A stretch of 7,742 bases of DNA. It comes from Chloroflexota bacterium (GTDB lineage: Bacteria > Chloroflexota > Anaerolineae > UBA7937 > B3-Chlor). Made by a program: the position numbers and the translations under genes. The stretch is taken from contig JAUWYD010000045.1 in NCBI GenBank assembly GCA_030616025.1, forward strand, positions 1-7,742. The letters run 5' to 3'. The first letter of the stretch is position 1, and every line of letters begins with the position of its first letter. Below, in pieces: positions 1 to 5,816 of the stretch. Under the pieces are notes generated by a model. That model was not told the origin of the DNA. It did no database searches and saw only the letters and a program-made list of their open reading frames with translations.

Positions 1-594
1 CAACGCCAGTGCGCCCAAGGCCGCCATCGAATAGACAAGAGAGATGTAGGCCAAGAGTGATACCTTGGGTCTGAGCCGCCGACCCGCCAAGAAGTACCCG
101 GCGGCCATGACCGCTCCGCCTAGGGCTAGGAGATCCCCCCATAGCGCCCTGCCGCCCAGAGCCATGTCGTCCCAGCCAATTATCATTCCCCCGAGCACCG
201 CCAGGATGATTCCGCTGAACATAGCCCTCGAAACCTTGTCTTCGGTGAACAGATGGGAAGCTATGCCCACAAACAGTGGGTTCGTGGCCACAAAGACCAC
301 TGAGCTTGCCACCGTCGTATAGCTCAGGGATGCTATCCACAGCGCGAAGTGCAAGCTGAGAGCGACACCCGATAACATGGCAAATAGCACGTCCTGCCTT
401 TCCAGGCTTTTCATCTCCCCCCAGCAACGGATGAAACCCGCGGGCGCCACGATCAGGGACGCAAGCGTCAAGCGATAGGCGGCGATGACGATTGAGGGAG
501 CATCAGCCAACCGGATGAAAATGGCGGCGAAGGATACCGCCACCACACCCACCAGCAAGGTCAGATAGAGCCGAACATCACCTCTGGCTGTCAT
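1..594 (-). CDS. DMT/EamA-family transporter, partial (C-terminus beyond window start)
   Basis: This gene is absent from simple ORF lists because it runs off the window, but it translates without a stop for 198 codons from the ATG at 594. The protein is strongly hydrophobic. Predicted membrane helices lie at about residues 9-27, 34-54, 69-90, 95-113, 124-141, 152-170 and from 179 on. The N-terminus has the EamA pattern: FAAIFIRLADAP (22-33) followed by AAYRL (38-42), and SLSYTTVASSVVFVATNPLF (89-108) at helix 4. EamA proteins normally have ten helices in two repeats, so about two thirds is visible. They are inner-membrane permeases for amino acids, metabolites or drugs; the substrate cannot be read here. 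The start is fixed because an in-frame TAA, the stop of the upstream amidohydrolase, lies only two codons before the ATG. No strong ribosome binding site is seen, so translation is probably coupled to the upstream gene. Family call is firm; substrate unknown. Confidence 0.9.
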   Translation of the reverse strand, partial: MTARGDVRLYLTLLVGVVAVSFAAIFIRLADAPSIVIAAYRLTLASLIVAPAGFIRCWGEMKSLERQDVLFAMLSGVALSLHFALWIASLSYTTVASSVVFVATNPLFVGIASHLFTEDKVSRAMFSGIILAVLGGMIIGWDDMALGGRALWGDLLALGGAVMAAGYFLAGRRLRPKVSLLAYISLVYSMAALGALAL

Positions 595-600
595 CCTGGG

Positions 601-2202
601 TTACAGCTCATCATCGCCGTAGACGACCCTCCCATCAAACACTGTGGCTACCACGCGAGTGTTCGATATCTCCTGGGGCGGAATCTCGAAGATGTCCTGT
701 GACAGAACCACCAAGTCTGCCAGCCTGCCCACCGATATTGAACCTTTGTCGTTCTCCTCCCCAGAGGCATAGGCTGCACCCAGTGTGTAGCCGTGAACGG
801 CTTCGACTACCGAGAGCCTCTGCTGAGGATACCATCCCCCTTCAGGTTGCCCATCGGCCCTCTGCCGGGTGACTGCCGCGTGAATCCCAACCAAGGGATC
901 CATCGACTCCACCGGTGCGTCAGACCCGAAAGCGAGTCGGGCCCCCGTGTCGAGCAGAGACCTCCAGGCATAGGCCCAATCTTCGCGACCAGCCCAATAC
1001 CTCTCCGCAAGGTCCATGTCCGAAGTAGCATGAACAGGCTGCATGGAAGCTATGATGTCCAGCTCCTCGAAGCGAGGTACGTCCTCCGCGTGAAGAAGCT
1101 GGGCGTGCTCGATTCTGTGCCGCAGTCCGGCTCCCGTCGCCTTTTGGCGCACCTTGGCAAAGGCATTCAGAACCCGACGGTTCGCCCTGTCGCCGATAGC
1201 ATGAACTGAGGAAGCGATGCCCGCATCTGCCGCTCGCTCCACCACATCCTCCAGTTCCTCTTGGCTGATGGCAGCGATGCCGAGATTCTCAGGCTGGCCG
1301 ACGAAAGGCTCCAACATCTGCGCCGTCTGCGATCCGAGAGTGCCATCGGAGAAGACCTTAACATTCCCTATCCGTAGATACTCGTTGCCGAAGCCGCTCC
1401 TGAGGCCTAGCCTGATCTCGTCATCCAGATTCTCGCGAGGGATCATCATGGAGACACGCAGCCCCAATTCCCCTCTACTCAACATCTCTTGATAATCGCT
1501 CAGGGACTCGCTGCCGTCGCAATCATGGATGCCCGTCAAACCCAGTGCCTGTGCCTCACGCATAGCTCTGAGCAGAGCCTCCTGGCGCGTCTCTGGGCCT
1601 GGGAGTGGCGCGGCGCCGTAGATCAGATACATGGCCTCCTCCTTGAAAATGCCCACGAGTCGGCCCGTATCCTCATCCCTCTCTATCCTACCGCCGGGTG
1701 GATCTGACGTCTCCTCGTCAATGCCCGCCATCCGCAAGGCCAAGGAGTTGGCCCATACTACATGGCCGTCCTTCTTCTTAACCGCTACAGGGTTGTCAGG
1801 CGCCACGCGGTCCAAGTCCTCCCTGGAAGGCGATCCTGCATCCTGCCAGTCGGCGTCGTTCCAACCCCACCCCAACACCCACTCTCCAGGCTCTGCTTGG
1901 TCTACGTGCCTCTTGACCCTGTTCAGCGTCGCCTGCAGTGAGTAAGCTCCGTCCAGTTGCACCCTGCTCGGACCGAGAGCATACCACAGGAAATGCAGGT
2001 GGCAATCTATGAAGCCCGGCAATACAGTCTTGCCGCCCAGATCAACGATACGCCACCCTTGACCCTCAGCCAAGTCCCTCAAGTCCTCCTCTTTGCCCAC
2101 TCCAAGGATCCGTGATCCACGTATTGCCACAGCCTCGGCTTGAGGAGCCGAGGGATCCATCGTGTATACCTTGGCGTTCAACAATAGTAGGTCACCTGTC
2201 AT
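601..2202 (-). CDS. YtcJ-like metal-dependent amidohydrolase (amidohydrolase family 3)
   Basis: A 533-residue zinc-type hydrolase that cleaves amide, formamide or related C-N bonds, probably in the cytoplasm since no signal peptide is seen. It has the YtcJ / N-substituted-formamide-deformylase architecture: a beta-sandwich start (LLLLNAKVYTMDP, 5-17), metal motif GFIDCHLH (63-70, ligands H68 and H70), conserved GWGWND (111-116), the KVFSDGTLGS stretch (282-291, with K282 as the likely bridging lysine), HAIGDRANRRV (334-344), RHRIEHAQ (361-368) and FGSDAPVES (425-433, catalytic D428). All expected metal and catalytic positions are present, so the enzyme should be active. Length is typical. The frame stays open upstream to an ATG at 2322, which would add 40 residues, but that extension resembles no family member. 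The ATG at 2202 has an AGAGAGG site 7 bases upstream and gives the normal N-terminus. It is followed after 6 bases by an EamA transporter. Exact substrate is unknown. Confidence 0.93.
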   Translation of the reverse strand: MTGDLLLLNAKVYTMDPSAPQAEAVAIRGSRILGVGKEEDLRDLAEGQGWRIVDLGGKTVLPGFIDCHLHFLWYALGPSRVQLDGAYSLQATLNRVKRHVDQAEPGEWVLGWGWNDADWQDAGSPSREDLDRVAPDNPVAVKKKDGHVVWANSLALRMAGIDEETSDPPGGRIERDEDTGRLVGIFKEEAMYLIYGAAPLPGPETRQEALLRAMREAQALGLTGIHDCDGSESLSDYQEMLSRGELGLRVSMMIPRENLDDEIRLGLRSGFGNEYLRIGNVKVFSDGTLGSQTAQMLEPFVGQPENLGIAAISQEELEDVVERAADAGIASSVHAIGDRANRRVLNAFAKVRQKATGAGLRHRIEHAQLLHAEDVPRFEELDIIASMQPVHATSDMDLAERYWAGREDWAYAWRSLLDTGARLAFGSDAPVESMDPLVGIHAAVTRQRADGQPEGGWYPQQRLSVVEAVHGYTLGAAYASGEENDKGSISVGRLADLVVLSQDIFEIPPQEISNTRVVATVFDGRVVYGDDEL

Positions 2203-2323
2203 GTCATCGCCTCTCTTCTGGCACCCTTGGCCATCGTCGCGAGTGAGAATGACTGTCTCCGTCCCCAGCAAAGCAAGTTTGCGTCTCCCAATCCAACCTT
2301 CGCAATTCCGCGCACCCAGCATC
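2203..2323. other. 121-base gap between etfB and amidohydrolase
   Basis: This is the largest gap inside the minus-strand gene row. The amidohydrolase frame is open through it, but the encoded 40 residues look non-coding. I see no strong terminator hairpin with a U-tract and no clear consensus promoter. An internal promoter for the amidohydrolase-transporter pair could sit here but cannot be demonstrated by eye. Confidence 0.5.
2210..2216 (-). promoter_or_regulatory. Ribosome binding site deciding the amidohydrolase start
   Basis: AGAGAGG on the minus strand, 7 bases before the ATG at 2202. It supports this start over the longer in-frame ATG at 2322, which overlaps no conserved part of the family. 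Confidence 0.75.
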
Positions 2324-3109
2324 CTACCGCATGAGACCCCGGCCCTTCAACTCCTGAGCCAGTTCTCTGGCGGCTTCACTGGGCTCACCTCTTATGACTC
2401 TTCCCACCTCCCGCTCAGGACCAGCCAGGGTGGCCCTCACCTCAATAACCGTATTCTCGGCTATCTGTTCTGGGGTCAACTCCAGATCCTCCGCCCCCCA
2501 AAGAGTGACCGTACGCTCATCGTAAGCGGCTATCGACCCGGGTAGGCTCGCGTATCGAGGTTCGTTCGCTCCCTCGTCAATAGACAGTACGGCGGGCAGA
2601 GAAGCCTCAAGGAAAGCGTAACCATCGAGCAGCTTGTGCCTGGCCTTGACCTTTCCTCCCTCCACCATCAGATGACTGGCTCTGGTGATCTGAGGAAGAT
2701 CGAGGCGCTGTGCCAGTCGCGGTGCAAACTGTCCACTTCCGTCCCCGGAAGCCTTGCAACCAGTCAAGATCAGATCGTAGCTGCCAATCCTGGCTATGGC
2801 TTTGCCCACGATCATGACAGCCGCGGAGACATCGACACCGGAGAAGGCCTCATCAGAAAGCAGAATCGCCTCATCAACATCCATAGCCAGCGCTTCCCTC
2901 AATATGTCTTCAGCCTCGGGAGGTCCCATGCTGATCGCTACGACCTGGGCCCCTTGCTCATCCTTCAATCCGAGGGCCTCCGCCAGCGGGTACCTGTCCC
3001 CCGGATTCATGATTAGCTCGGCCTCGCGGATGTCCAGAATACCCCGCGACCGGCTCACGCGCACCGTCCTAGGATCATAGACCTGCTTGATGGGTACGAT
3101 CACCTTCAT
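2324..3109 (-). CDS. etfB: Electron transfer flavoprotein, beta subunit
   Basis: A 261-residue EtfB/FixA-family protein. EtfB pairs with EtfA to form a soluble FAD heterodimer that takes electrons from acyl-CoA dehydrogenases and passes them to an ETF:quinone oxidoreductase or another acceptor. Visible family features are the N-terminal strand MKVIVPIKQVYDP, NPGDRYPLAEAL (35-46) at the nucleotide-binding region, YDLILTGCKASGDGSGQF (111-128) at the AMP/FAD loop, and the family signature LEASLPAVLSIDEGANEPRY (167-186) leading into IAAYDE (193-198). Length is normal (about 250-265). It begins 15 bases after the acyl-CoA dehydrogenase stop, with AAGGAG (3118-3123) 8 bases before the ATG, so the two are co-transcribed. 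Two oddities: no etfA follows it, the next gene being an amidohydrolase, and the nucleotide loop has glycines where classical EtfB has aspartates. Family assignment is secure; whether it is a classical or bifurcating type is not. Confidence 0.95.
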   Translation of the reverse strand: MKVIVPIKQVYDPRTVRVSRSRGILDIREAELIMNPGDRYPLAEALGLKDEQGAQVVAISMGPPEAEDILREALAMDVDEAILLSDEAFSGVDVSAAVMIVGKAIARIGSYDLILTGCKASGDGSGQFAPRLAQRLDLPQITRASHLMVEGGKVKARHKLLDGYAFLEASLPAVLSIDEGANEPRYASLPGSIAAYDERTVTLWGAEDLELTPEQIAENTVIEVRATLAGPEREVGRVIRGEPSEAARELAQELKGRGLMR

Positions 3110-3117
3110 CTTTGAAA

Positions 3118-3123
3118 CTCCTT
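3118..3123 (-). promoter_or_regulatory. Ribosome binding site of etfB
   Basis: AAGGAG on the minus strand, 8 bases before the etfB ATG and immediately after the stop codon of the acyl-CoA dehydrogenase. It supports translation of both genes from one transcript. Confidence 0.8.
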
Positions 3124-3124
3124 G

Positions 3125-4291
3125 CTATGGCTCTATCCGTACGCCTAGTTTCCGGAAGGCCTCCATCGCGATGACAACACGCTGTATCTCGCTGGCGCCT
3201 TCAAATATCTCGGTGATGCGTGCATCACGATACGCCTGCTCGACCGGGTAGTCTCTCATGTATCCCATGGCACCGTGGATTTGCACGGCTTTGTCCACCG
3301 CTCTGGCCAGTACCTCCGAGCCGAAAAGCTTGCAGATTCCGCCAAGCTGCCTGTAAGGCCGTCCCGAATCAGCCAGCCATGCGACTCGATAGACCAGTGA
3401 CCGCAGGGCTTCGATCTCGGTAATCATGTCCGCAATCATGAATTGGATAGCCTGCTTCTGGGCGATAGGTGCCCCGAACTGCTCACGGTATTTGGCGTAC
3501 TCCAGACAGGTTTTCAATACCCCCTCAGCACCTCCAAGGCAGCCTGCACCCAGCCCATGACGTCCATGATCCAGGGTACGCATCGCGGTCAGAAAGCCCA
3601 TGCCCACCTGCCCGATCACATTCTCACCCGGCACACGGCACCCCTCGAAAACCAGCTCTGCAGTGGAGGACCCGACAATTCCCATTTTCTCGTCGATCGT
3701 ACCAACCGAGAAACCAGGAAAGCCCTTCTCCACAACAAAGGCGGTATGCCCTCCTCGATAGCCCATCGTCTTGTCCGTTACGGCAAAAACGCTGAAAACC
3801 TCCGCATCCGCCCCGTTGGTGATCCAGATTTTCGTTCCGTCGAGAATGTAGCTATCTCCCTCGCGCACGGCCGCCAGTCGGATGGAAGCCGCATCGGAGC
3901 CAGCGTCGGGCTCGGTGAGGGCGAAGGCAGCTATCTTCTCACCCCGGCAGAGAGGCGGCAGGTACTTTTGCTTCAGCCTCTCGCTGCCATCAAGATGAAT
4001 GGCAGTGGCCCCAATGCTGGTGTGGGCACCAATCAGCACCGCAACCGAAGGATTGCCCTTGTCCAACTCCTCCATGAGGATGCAGTACCCTGTCTCCCCA
4101 GCACCGGCACCCCCATACTTGGTGGGGAAGGGCACGCCGAAGAACCCCAGGTCCGCCATCTGCTGCACGAGGTCGTCAGGGATGGCATGAGTCTCCTCTA
4201 TCTCTGGAGTCCTGGGAGCTATCTCCTGTTCTACGAACTCCCGTACTGTACGGCGCAGCAGCTCATGCTTCTTCTCAAAAGTGAAATCCAT
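3125..4291 (-). CDS. Acyl-CoA dehydrogenase (FAD-dependent)
   Basis: A 388-residue flavoenzyme of full family length that introduces the alpha-beta double bond into an acyl-CoA and hands electrons to ETF, the beta subunit of which is encoded next. The N-terminal helical domain (1-120) is followed by the signature AFALTEPDAGSDA (122-134), the FAD-contact segment KIWITNG (154-160), the beta-domain (to about 230) and the C-terminal helical domain. This last has the REQFG motif (269-273), QIHGAMGYMRDYPVEQAYRDA (337-357) and the catalytic region ITEIFEGASEIQR (359-371). The catalytic base glutamate is present as E364 in the FEGAS motif, the position used by short- and medium-chain enzymes. The ATG has a near-perfect GGAGGTGA site just upstream. 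Chain-length preference (short, branched or medium) cannot be read safely. No other beta-oxidation gene is in the window, so a degradation or biosynthetic role outside plain fatty-acid oxidation is possible. Confidence 0.95.
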   Translation of the reverse strand: MDFTFEKKHELLRRTVREFVEQEIAPRTPEIEETHAIPDDLVQQMADLGFFGVPFPTKYGGAGAGETGYCILMEELDKGNPSVAVLIGAHTSIGATAIHLDGSERLKQKYLPPLCRGEKIAAFALTEPDAGSDAASIRLAAVREGDSYILDGTKIWITNGADAEVFSVFAVTDKTMGYRGGHTAFVVEKGFPGFSVGTIDEKMGIVGSSTAELVFEGCRVPGENVIGQVGMGFLTAMRTLDHGRHGLGAGCLGGAEGVLKTCLEYAKYREQFGAPIAQKQAIQFMIADMITEIEALRSLVYRVAWLADSGRPYRQLGGICKLFGSEVLARAVDKAVQIHGAMGYMRDYPVEQAYRDARITEIFEGASEIQRVVIAMEAFRKLGVRIEP

Positions 4292-4294
4292 GTT

Positions 4295-4302
4295 TCACCT
4301 CC
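4295..4302 (-). promoter_or_regulatory. Strong ribosome binding site of the acyl-CoA dehydrogenase
   Basis: GGAGGTGA on the minus strand is an almost full match to the 16S anti-Shine-Dalgarno sequence, with the GGAGG core 6 bases before the ATG at 4291. A hairpin (4304-4320) lies directly upstream of it. Confidence 0.85.
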
Positions 4303-4303
4303 G

Positions 4304-4320
4304 CGCCTACCTAGAAGGCG
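4304..4320 (-). other. Small intergenic stem-loop before the acyl-CoA dehydrogenase
   Basis: CGCCT (4304-4308) and AGGCG (4316-4320) are perfect 5-base inverted arms around a 7-base loop, in the 43-base gap between the lipoprotein and dehydrogenase genes. There is no following U-tract on the minus strand, so it is not a good intrinsic terminator. It could mildly affect ribosome access or mRNA processing, or be chance. Confidence 0.35.
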
Positions 4321-4334
4321 GCACGCGGCATTCC

Positions 4335-4745
4335 CTAGCTAACCGCAAAAGTCGCGCTGCGCTCAAGGTGACCATCCAAGTACACCTCGACGCGGTATCC
4401 TCCCCTGGGCCAAGGGCAAGGGTTGACGCACTTCATCTCGTGGCTTGCACAACCAGACCCACTGGACTCAAACCGGTAGCTGGCTTCCTCGATGAGCTGT
4501 TCGCCGAAGTACCAGCGGAAGGTGATAATAGACCCAGGTCGAACATTGGATGCTCTCACCGAACAGTGGAGATCATCTTCGGGAGAATAGACCGTGACCT
4601 CGTCGGTGGGGCAGTGGTCAGCGTCTGGAGCCGTGGTGAGTACGATGTCATCAATTGAGGAACCGCCCCCGACAACATCGCACGCCGAAACCAAGAACGC
4701 GAGGGCCGCCAGGGTGAGGGGCAGCCAACTCGTCCTCAAACTCAC
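4335..4745 (-). CDS. Small secreted lipoprotein, function unknown
   Basis: A 136-residue protein starting at GTG (4745). The N-terminus is a lipoprotein signal: a short arginine-bearing start, hydrophobic core LPLTLAALAFLVS, and lipobox VSAC with the lipidated cysteine at C22, followed by a small glycine/serine linker. The mature part has five further cysteines (C45, C61, C99, C106, C110), allowing disulfides outside the membrane. It has a beta-rich pattern: SIITFRWYFGEQLIEE (72-87) and GYRVEVYLDGHLERSATFAV (116-135), the latter resembling the last two strands of Ig-like extracellular domains. A GGAG site (4753-4756) lies 7 bases before the GTG, and a promoter lies upstream. I recognise no named family. 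It may be a surface-exposed binding or structural protein. It is the first gene of the minus-strand row, 43 bases before the acyl-CoA dehydrogenase, with no evident functional link to it. Confidence 0.8.
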   Translation of the reverse strand: MSLRTSWLPLTLAALAFLVSACDVVGGGSSIDDIVLTTAPDADHCPTDEVTVYSPEDDLHCSVRASNVRPGSIITFRWYFGEQLIEEASYRFESSGSGCASHEMKCVNPCPWPRGGYRVEVYLDGHLERSATFAVS

Positions 4746-4785
4746 TCTCCATCTCCGTCCTGGTCATGGTCCCAAAAGTACGATA

Positions 4786-4814
4786 AGGATACCATCAGTC
4801 CTGTACACTTGCAA
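4786..4814 (-). promoter_or_regulatory. Predicted sigma70-type promoter for the minus-strand operon
   Basis: Reading on the minus strand, TTGCAA (4814-4809) serves as -35 and TATCCT (4791-4786) as -10, with a 17-base spacer and a TGG directly before the -10 (extended -10 form). Each hexamer matches consensus at 4 of 6 positions. The start site would be near 4779, giving a leader of about 33 bases before the lipoprotein GTG. Predicted from sequence only. Confidence 0.6.
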
Positions 4815-4840
4815 GGCTATCAAGAAGGAGTTTGCACGTG
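4806..4840. repeat. Inverted repeat spanning both divergent -35 boxes
   Basis: CACTTGCAA (4806-4814) and TTGCACGTG (4832-4840) are inverted arms matching at 8 of 9 positions, separated by 17 bases and about 26 bases centre to centre. Each arm contains the -35 hexamer of one of the two divergent promoters plus the next three bases, so both promoters read TTGCA(A/C)GTG outward. It may be an operator for a dimeric regulator acting on both operons, or simply two similar promoters. Confidence 0.45.
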
Positions 4841-4860
4841 ACCTACCGGGATGTTATAAT
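4832..4860 (+). promoter_or_regulatory. Strong predicted sigma70-type promoter for the plus-strand operon
   Basis: TTGCAC (4832-4837) is the -35 and TATAAT (4855-4860) a perfect -10, with an optimal 17-base spacer. The start site would be near 4867. The promoter lies inside the open frame that extends upstream of the methyltransferase, which argues that this extension is not translated. Confidence 0.8.
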
Positions 4861-4866
4861 GGATTC

Positions 4867-4972
4867 ACATCTCGGGGGCGCAAGAACTGTCGTAGAGGCG
4901 ATGCTCCTGGTACGCACAACCCTTTGCCCGGCCGGATGGCGGACGCCTGCGAGTGTGAAACAGGGCCATAGT
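4867..4972 (+). other. GC-rich 5' leader of the methyltransferase operon (about 105 bases)
   Basis: From the predicted start site to the GTG at 4973 is an unusually long leader for such a compact region. It has short self-complementary pieces such as GGCG-GA-CGCC (4939-4948) and the nearby GCC-GGAT-GGC. I recognise no known riboswitch or T-box. The methyltransferase frame is open through it, with an in-frame ATG at 4901 that has only a poorly spaced AGAGG (4894-4898) before it. A structured leader or a longer protein N-terminus are the two alternatives; I favour an untranslated leader. Confidence 0.45.
4962..4965 (+). promoter_or_regulatory. Ribosome binding site deciding the methyltransferase start
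   Basis: AGGG sits 7 bases before the GTG at 4973. It supports this start over the earlier in-frame ATG at 4901. Confidence 0.55.
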
Positions 4973-5809
4973 GTGAGCGAGTCTACTTGGAAGCGGTACC
5001 TGGTCGACTACAACGAGGGTCTGGGGCTGGTCTATGAGCGGTTGGTCCTCAACGACTATTTAGATCGCCTCCTGAAAAAGCACCATGTCCAAACGGTGCT
5101 GGAGGCGCCCCTCTTCGGTATGGCCGGAGTCTCCGGTATCAACAGCGTGCACCTGGCAAAGCAGGGTTGCGACGTCACCCTGGTGGACGTAAACGCGGAA
5201 AGGCTGGATGGCATCCAGCGCATTTGGGGAGAGCTCGACCTCTCCTGTCGCTTCGTCCTCCGCGAGGACCTGACGCATCTGCCCTTTGATGATGATTCCT
5301 TCGATCTCGCCTGGGAATGGGCCGGTCTCTGGTACCTCCCCGACGCTGCCGCGCTGCTGGGGGAACTGGTGCGGGTTTCCAGACACCTGGTCTTCGTAGC
5401 AATGCCCAACAGGCTGCAAGTAGGATACTGGTTGCGCAGAGTCCTCGTGGACAAGGAATTCTTCAAGACCGTTGATGAGCAATGGGTCAACATGGGGCTC
5501 ATCAAGAATGCTCTCGGAAAACAGAATCTCAGAATCGTCGAGGAGGGAGTTCTCGACATCCCGCCCTGGCCAGACACCGTCATGCCGGCCGCCGAACTGT
5601 TGCGACGACTGGGCATCAGGTCCAAGAGATTGGAGAGACAATTCAGCGGCGATGACTGGCAGTGGAGCACGATGGACTACTACCTGGGTAAGAGGCCAGA
5701 GCTCAAGGACATCATCGACGGCTATTCTCTCCTCGAGCGCATCCCGTTGCCCTGGCGCTTGAAGGTCATCTGGGCCCACCACCGCTATGTGCTGGGGAGC
5801 AAGAGGTGA
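4973..5809 (+). CDS. Class I SAM-dependent methyltransferase-like protein
   Basis: A 278-residue protein starting at GTG. It has the order of a Rossmann-fold methyltransferase: strand 1 and glycine loop at VQTVLEAPLFGMAGVSG (39-55), the helix INSVHLAKQG (56-65), the acidic end of strand 2 in VTLVDVNAERL (68-78, D72), the acidic motif DLTHLPFDDDSFDLAWEWAGLWYLP (99-123), and strand 5 HLVFVAMPNRLQ. The last part (about 190-278) is a helical tail that may bind substrate. The glycine loop is not the usual VLDxGCGxG form but reads E-A-P-x-F-G-x-x-G-x-x-G. Methyl transfer is therefore likely but not certain. An open frame extends upstream to 4832, but it covers the promoter, and the GTG at 4973 has a well-placed AGGG. 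It heads an operon with a sugar epimerase and a radical SAM protein, so a glycan, lipid-linked sugar or natural product is a reasonable target. Confidence 0.75.
   Translation: MSESTWKRYLVDYNEGLGLVYERLVLNDYLDRLLKKHHVQTVLEAPLFGMAGVSGINSVHLAKQGCDVTLVDVNAERLDGIQRIWGELDLSCRFVLREDLTHLPFDDDSFDLAWEWAGLWYLPDAAALLGELVRVSRHLVFVAMPNRLQVGYWLRRVLVDKEFFKTVDEQWVNMGLIKNALGKQNLRIVEEGVLDIPPWPDTVMPAAELLRRLGIRSKRLERQFSGDDWQWSTMDYYLGKRPELKDIIDGYSLLERIPLPWRLKVIWAHHRYVLGSKR
5802..5809 (+). promoter_or_regulatory. Ribosome binding site of the epimerase, overlapping the preceding stop codon
   Basis: AGAGGTGA includes the TGA stop of the methyltransferase and lies 7 bases before the ATG at 5817. This arrangement is typical of translational coupling and selects the start at 5817 over an upstream in-frame ATG at 5787. 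Confidence 0.85.
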
Positions 5810-5816
5810 GCCACGC

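Noticed and set aside
65..322. 85-codon plus-strand open frame near the window start
   Set aside because: It is antisense to the EamA transporter, whose hydrophobic translation and family motifs are clear.
2203..2322. 40-residue N-terminal extension of the amidohydrolase from an ATG at 2322
   Set aside because: The extension does not resemble family N-termini, and the ATG at 2202 has a well-placed AGAGAGG site and begins the normal beta-strand.
4304..4320. Hairpin as an intrinsic terminator between lipoprotein and dehydrogenase
   Set aside because: The stem is only 5 bases and no U-tract follows on the minus strand; the next sequence is a strong ribosome binding site.
3443..4342. 299-codon open frame on the plus strand opposite the acyl-CoA dehydrogenase
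   Set aside because: It lies fully antisense to a gene with complete family motifs, and its translation is rich in proline, arginine and histidine with no recognisable domain. Long antisense frames are expected in GC-rich coding DNA.
4867..4972. Known riboswitch in the methyltransferase leader
   Set aside because: I compared it by eye with the c-di-GMP, SAM, T-box and TPP cores I know and found no matching conserved segments.
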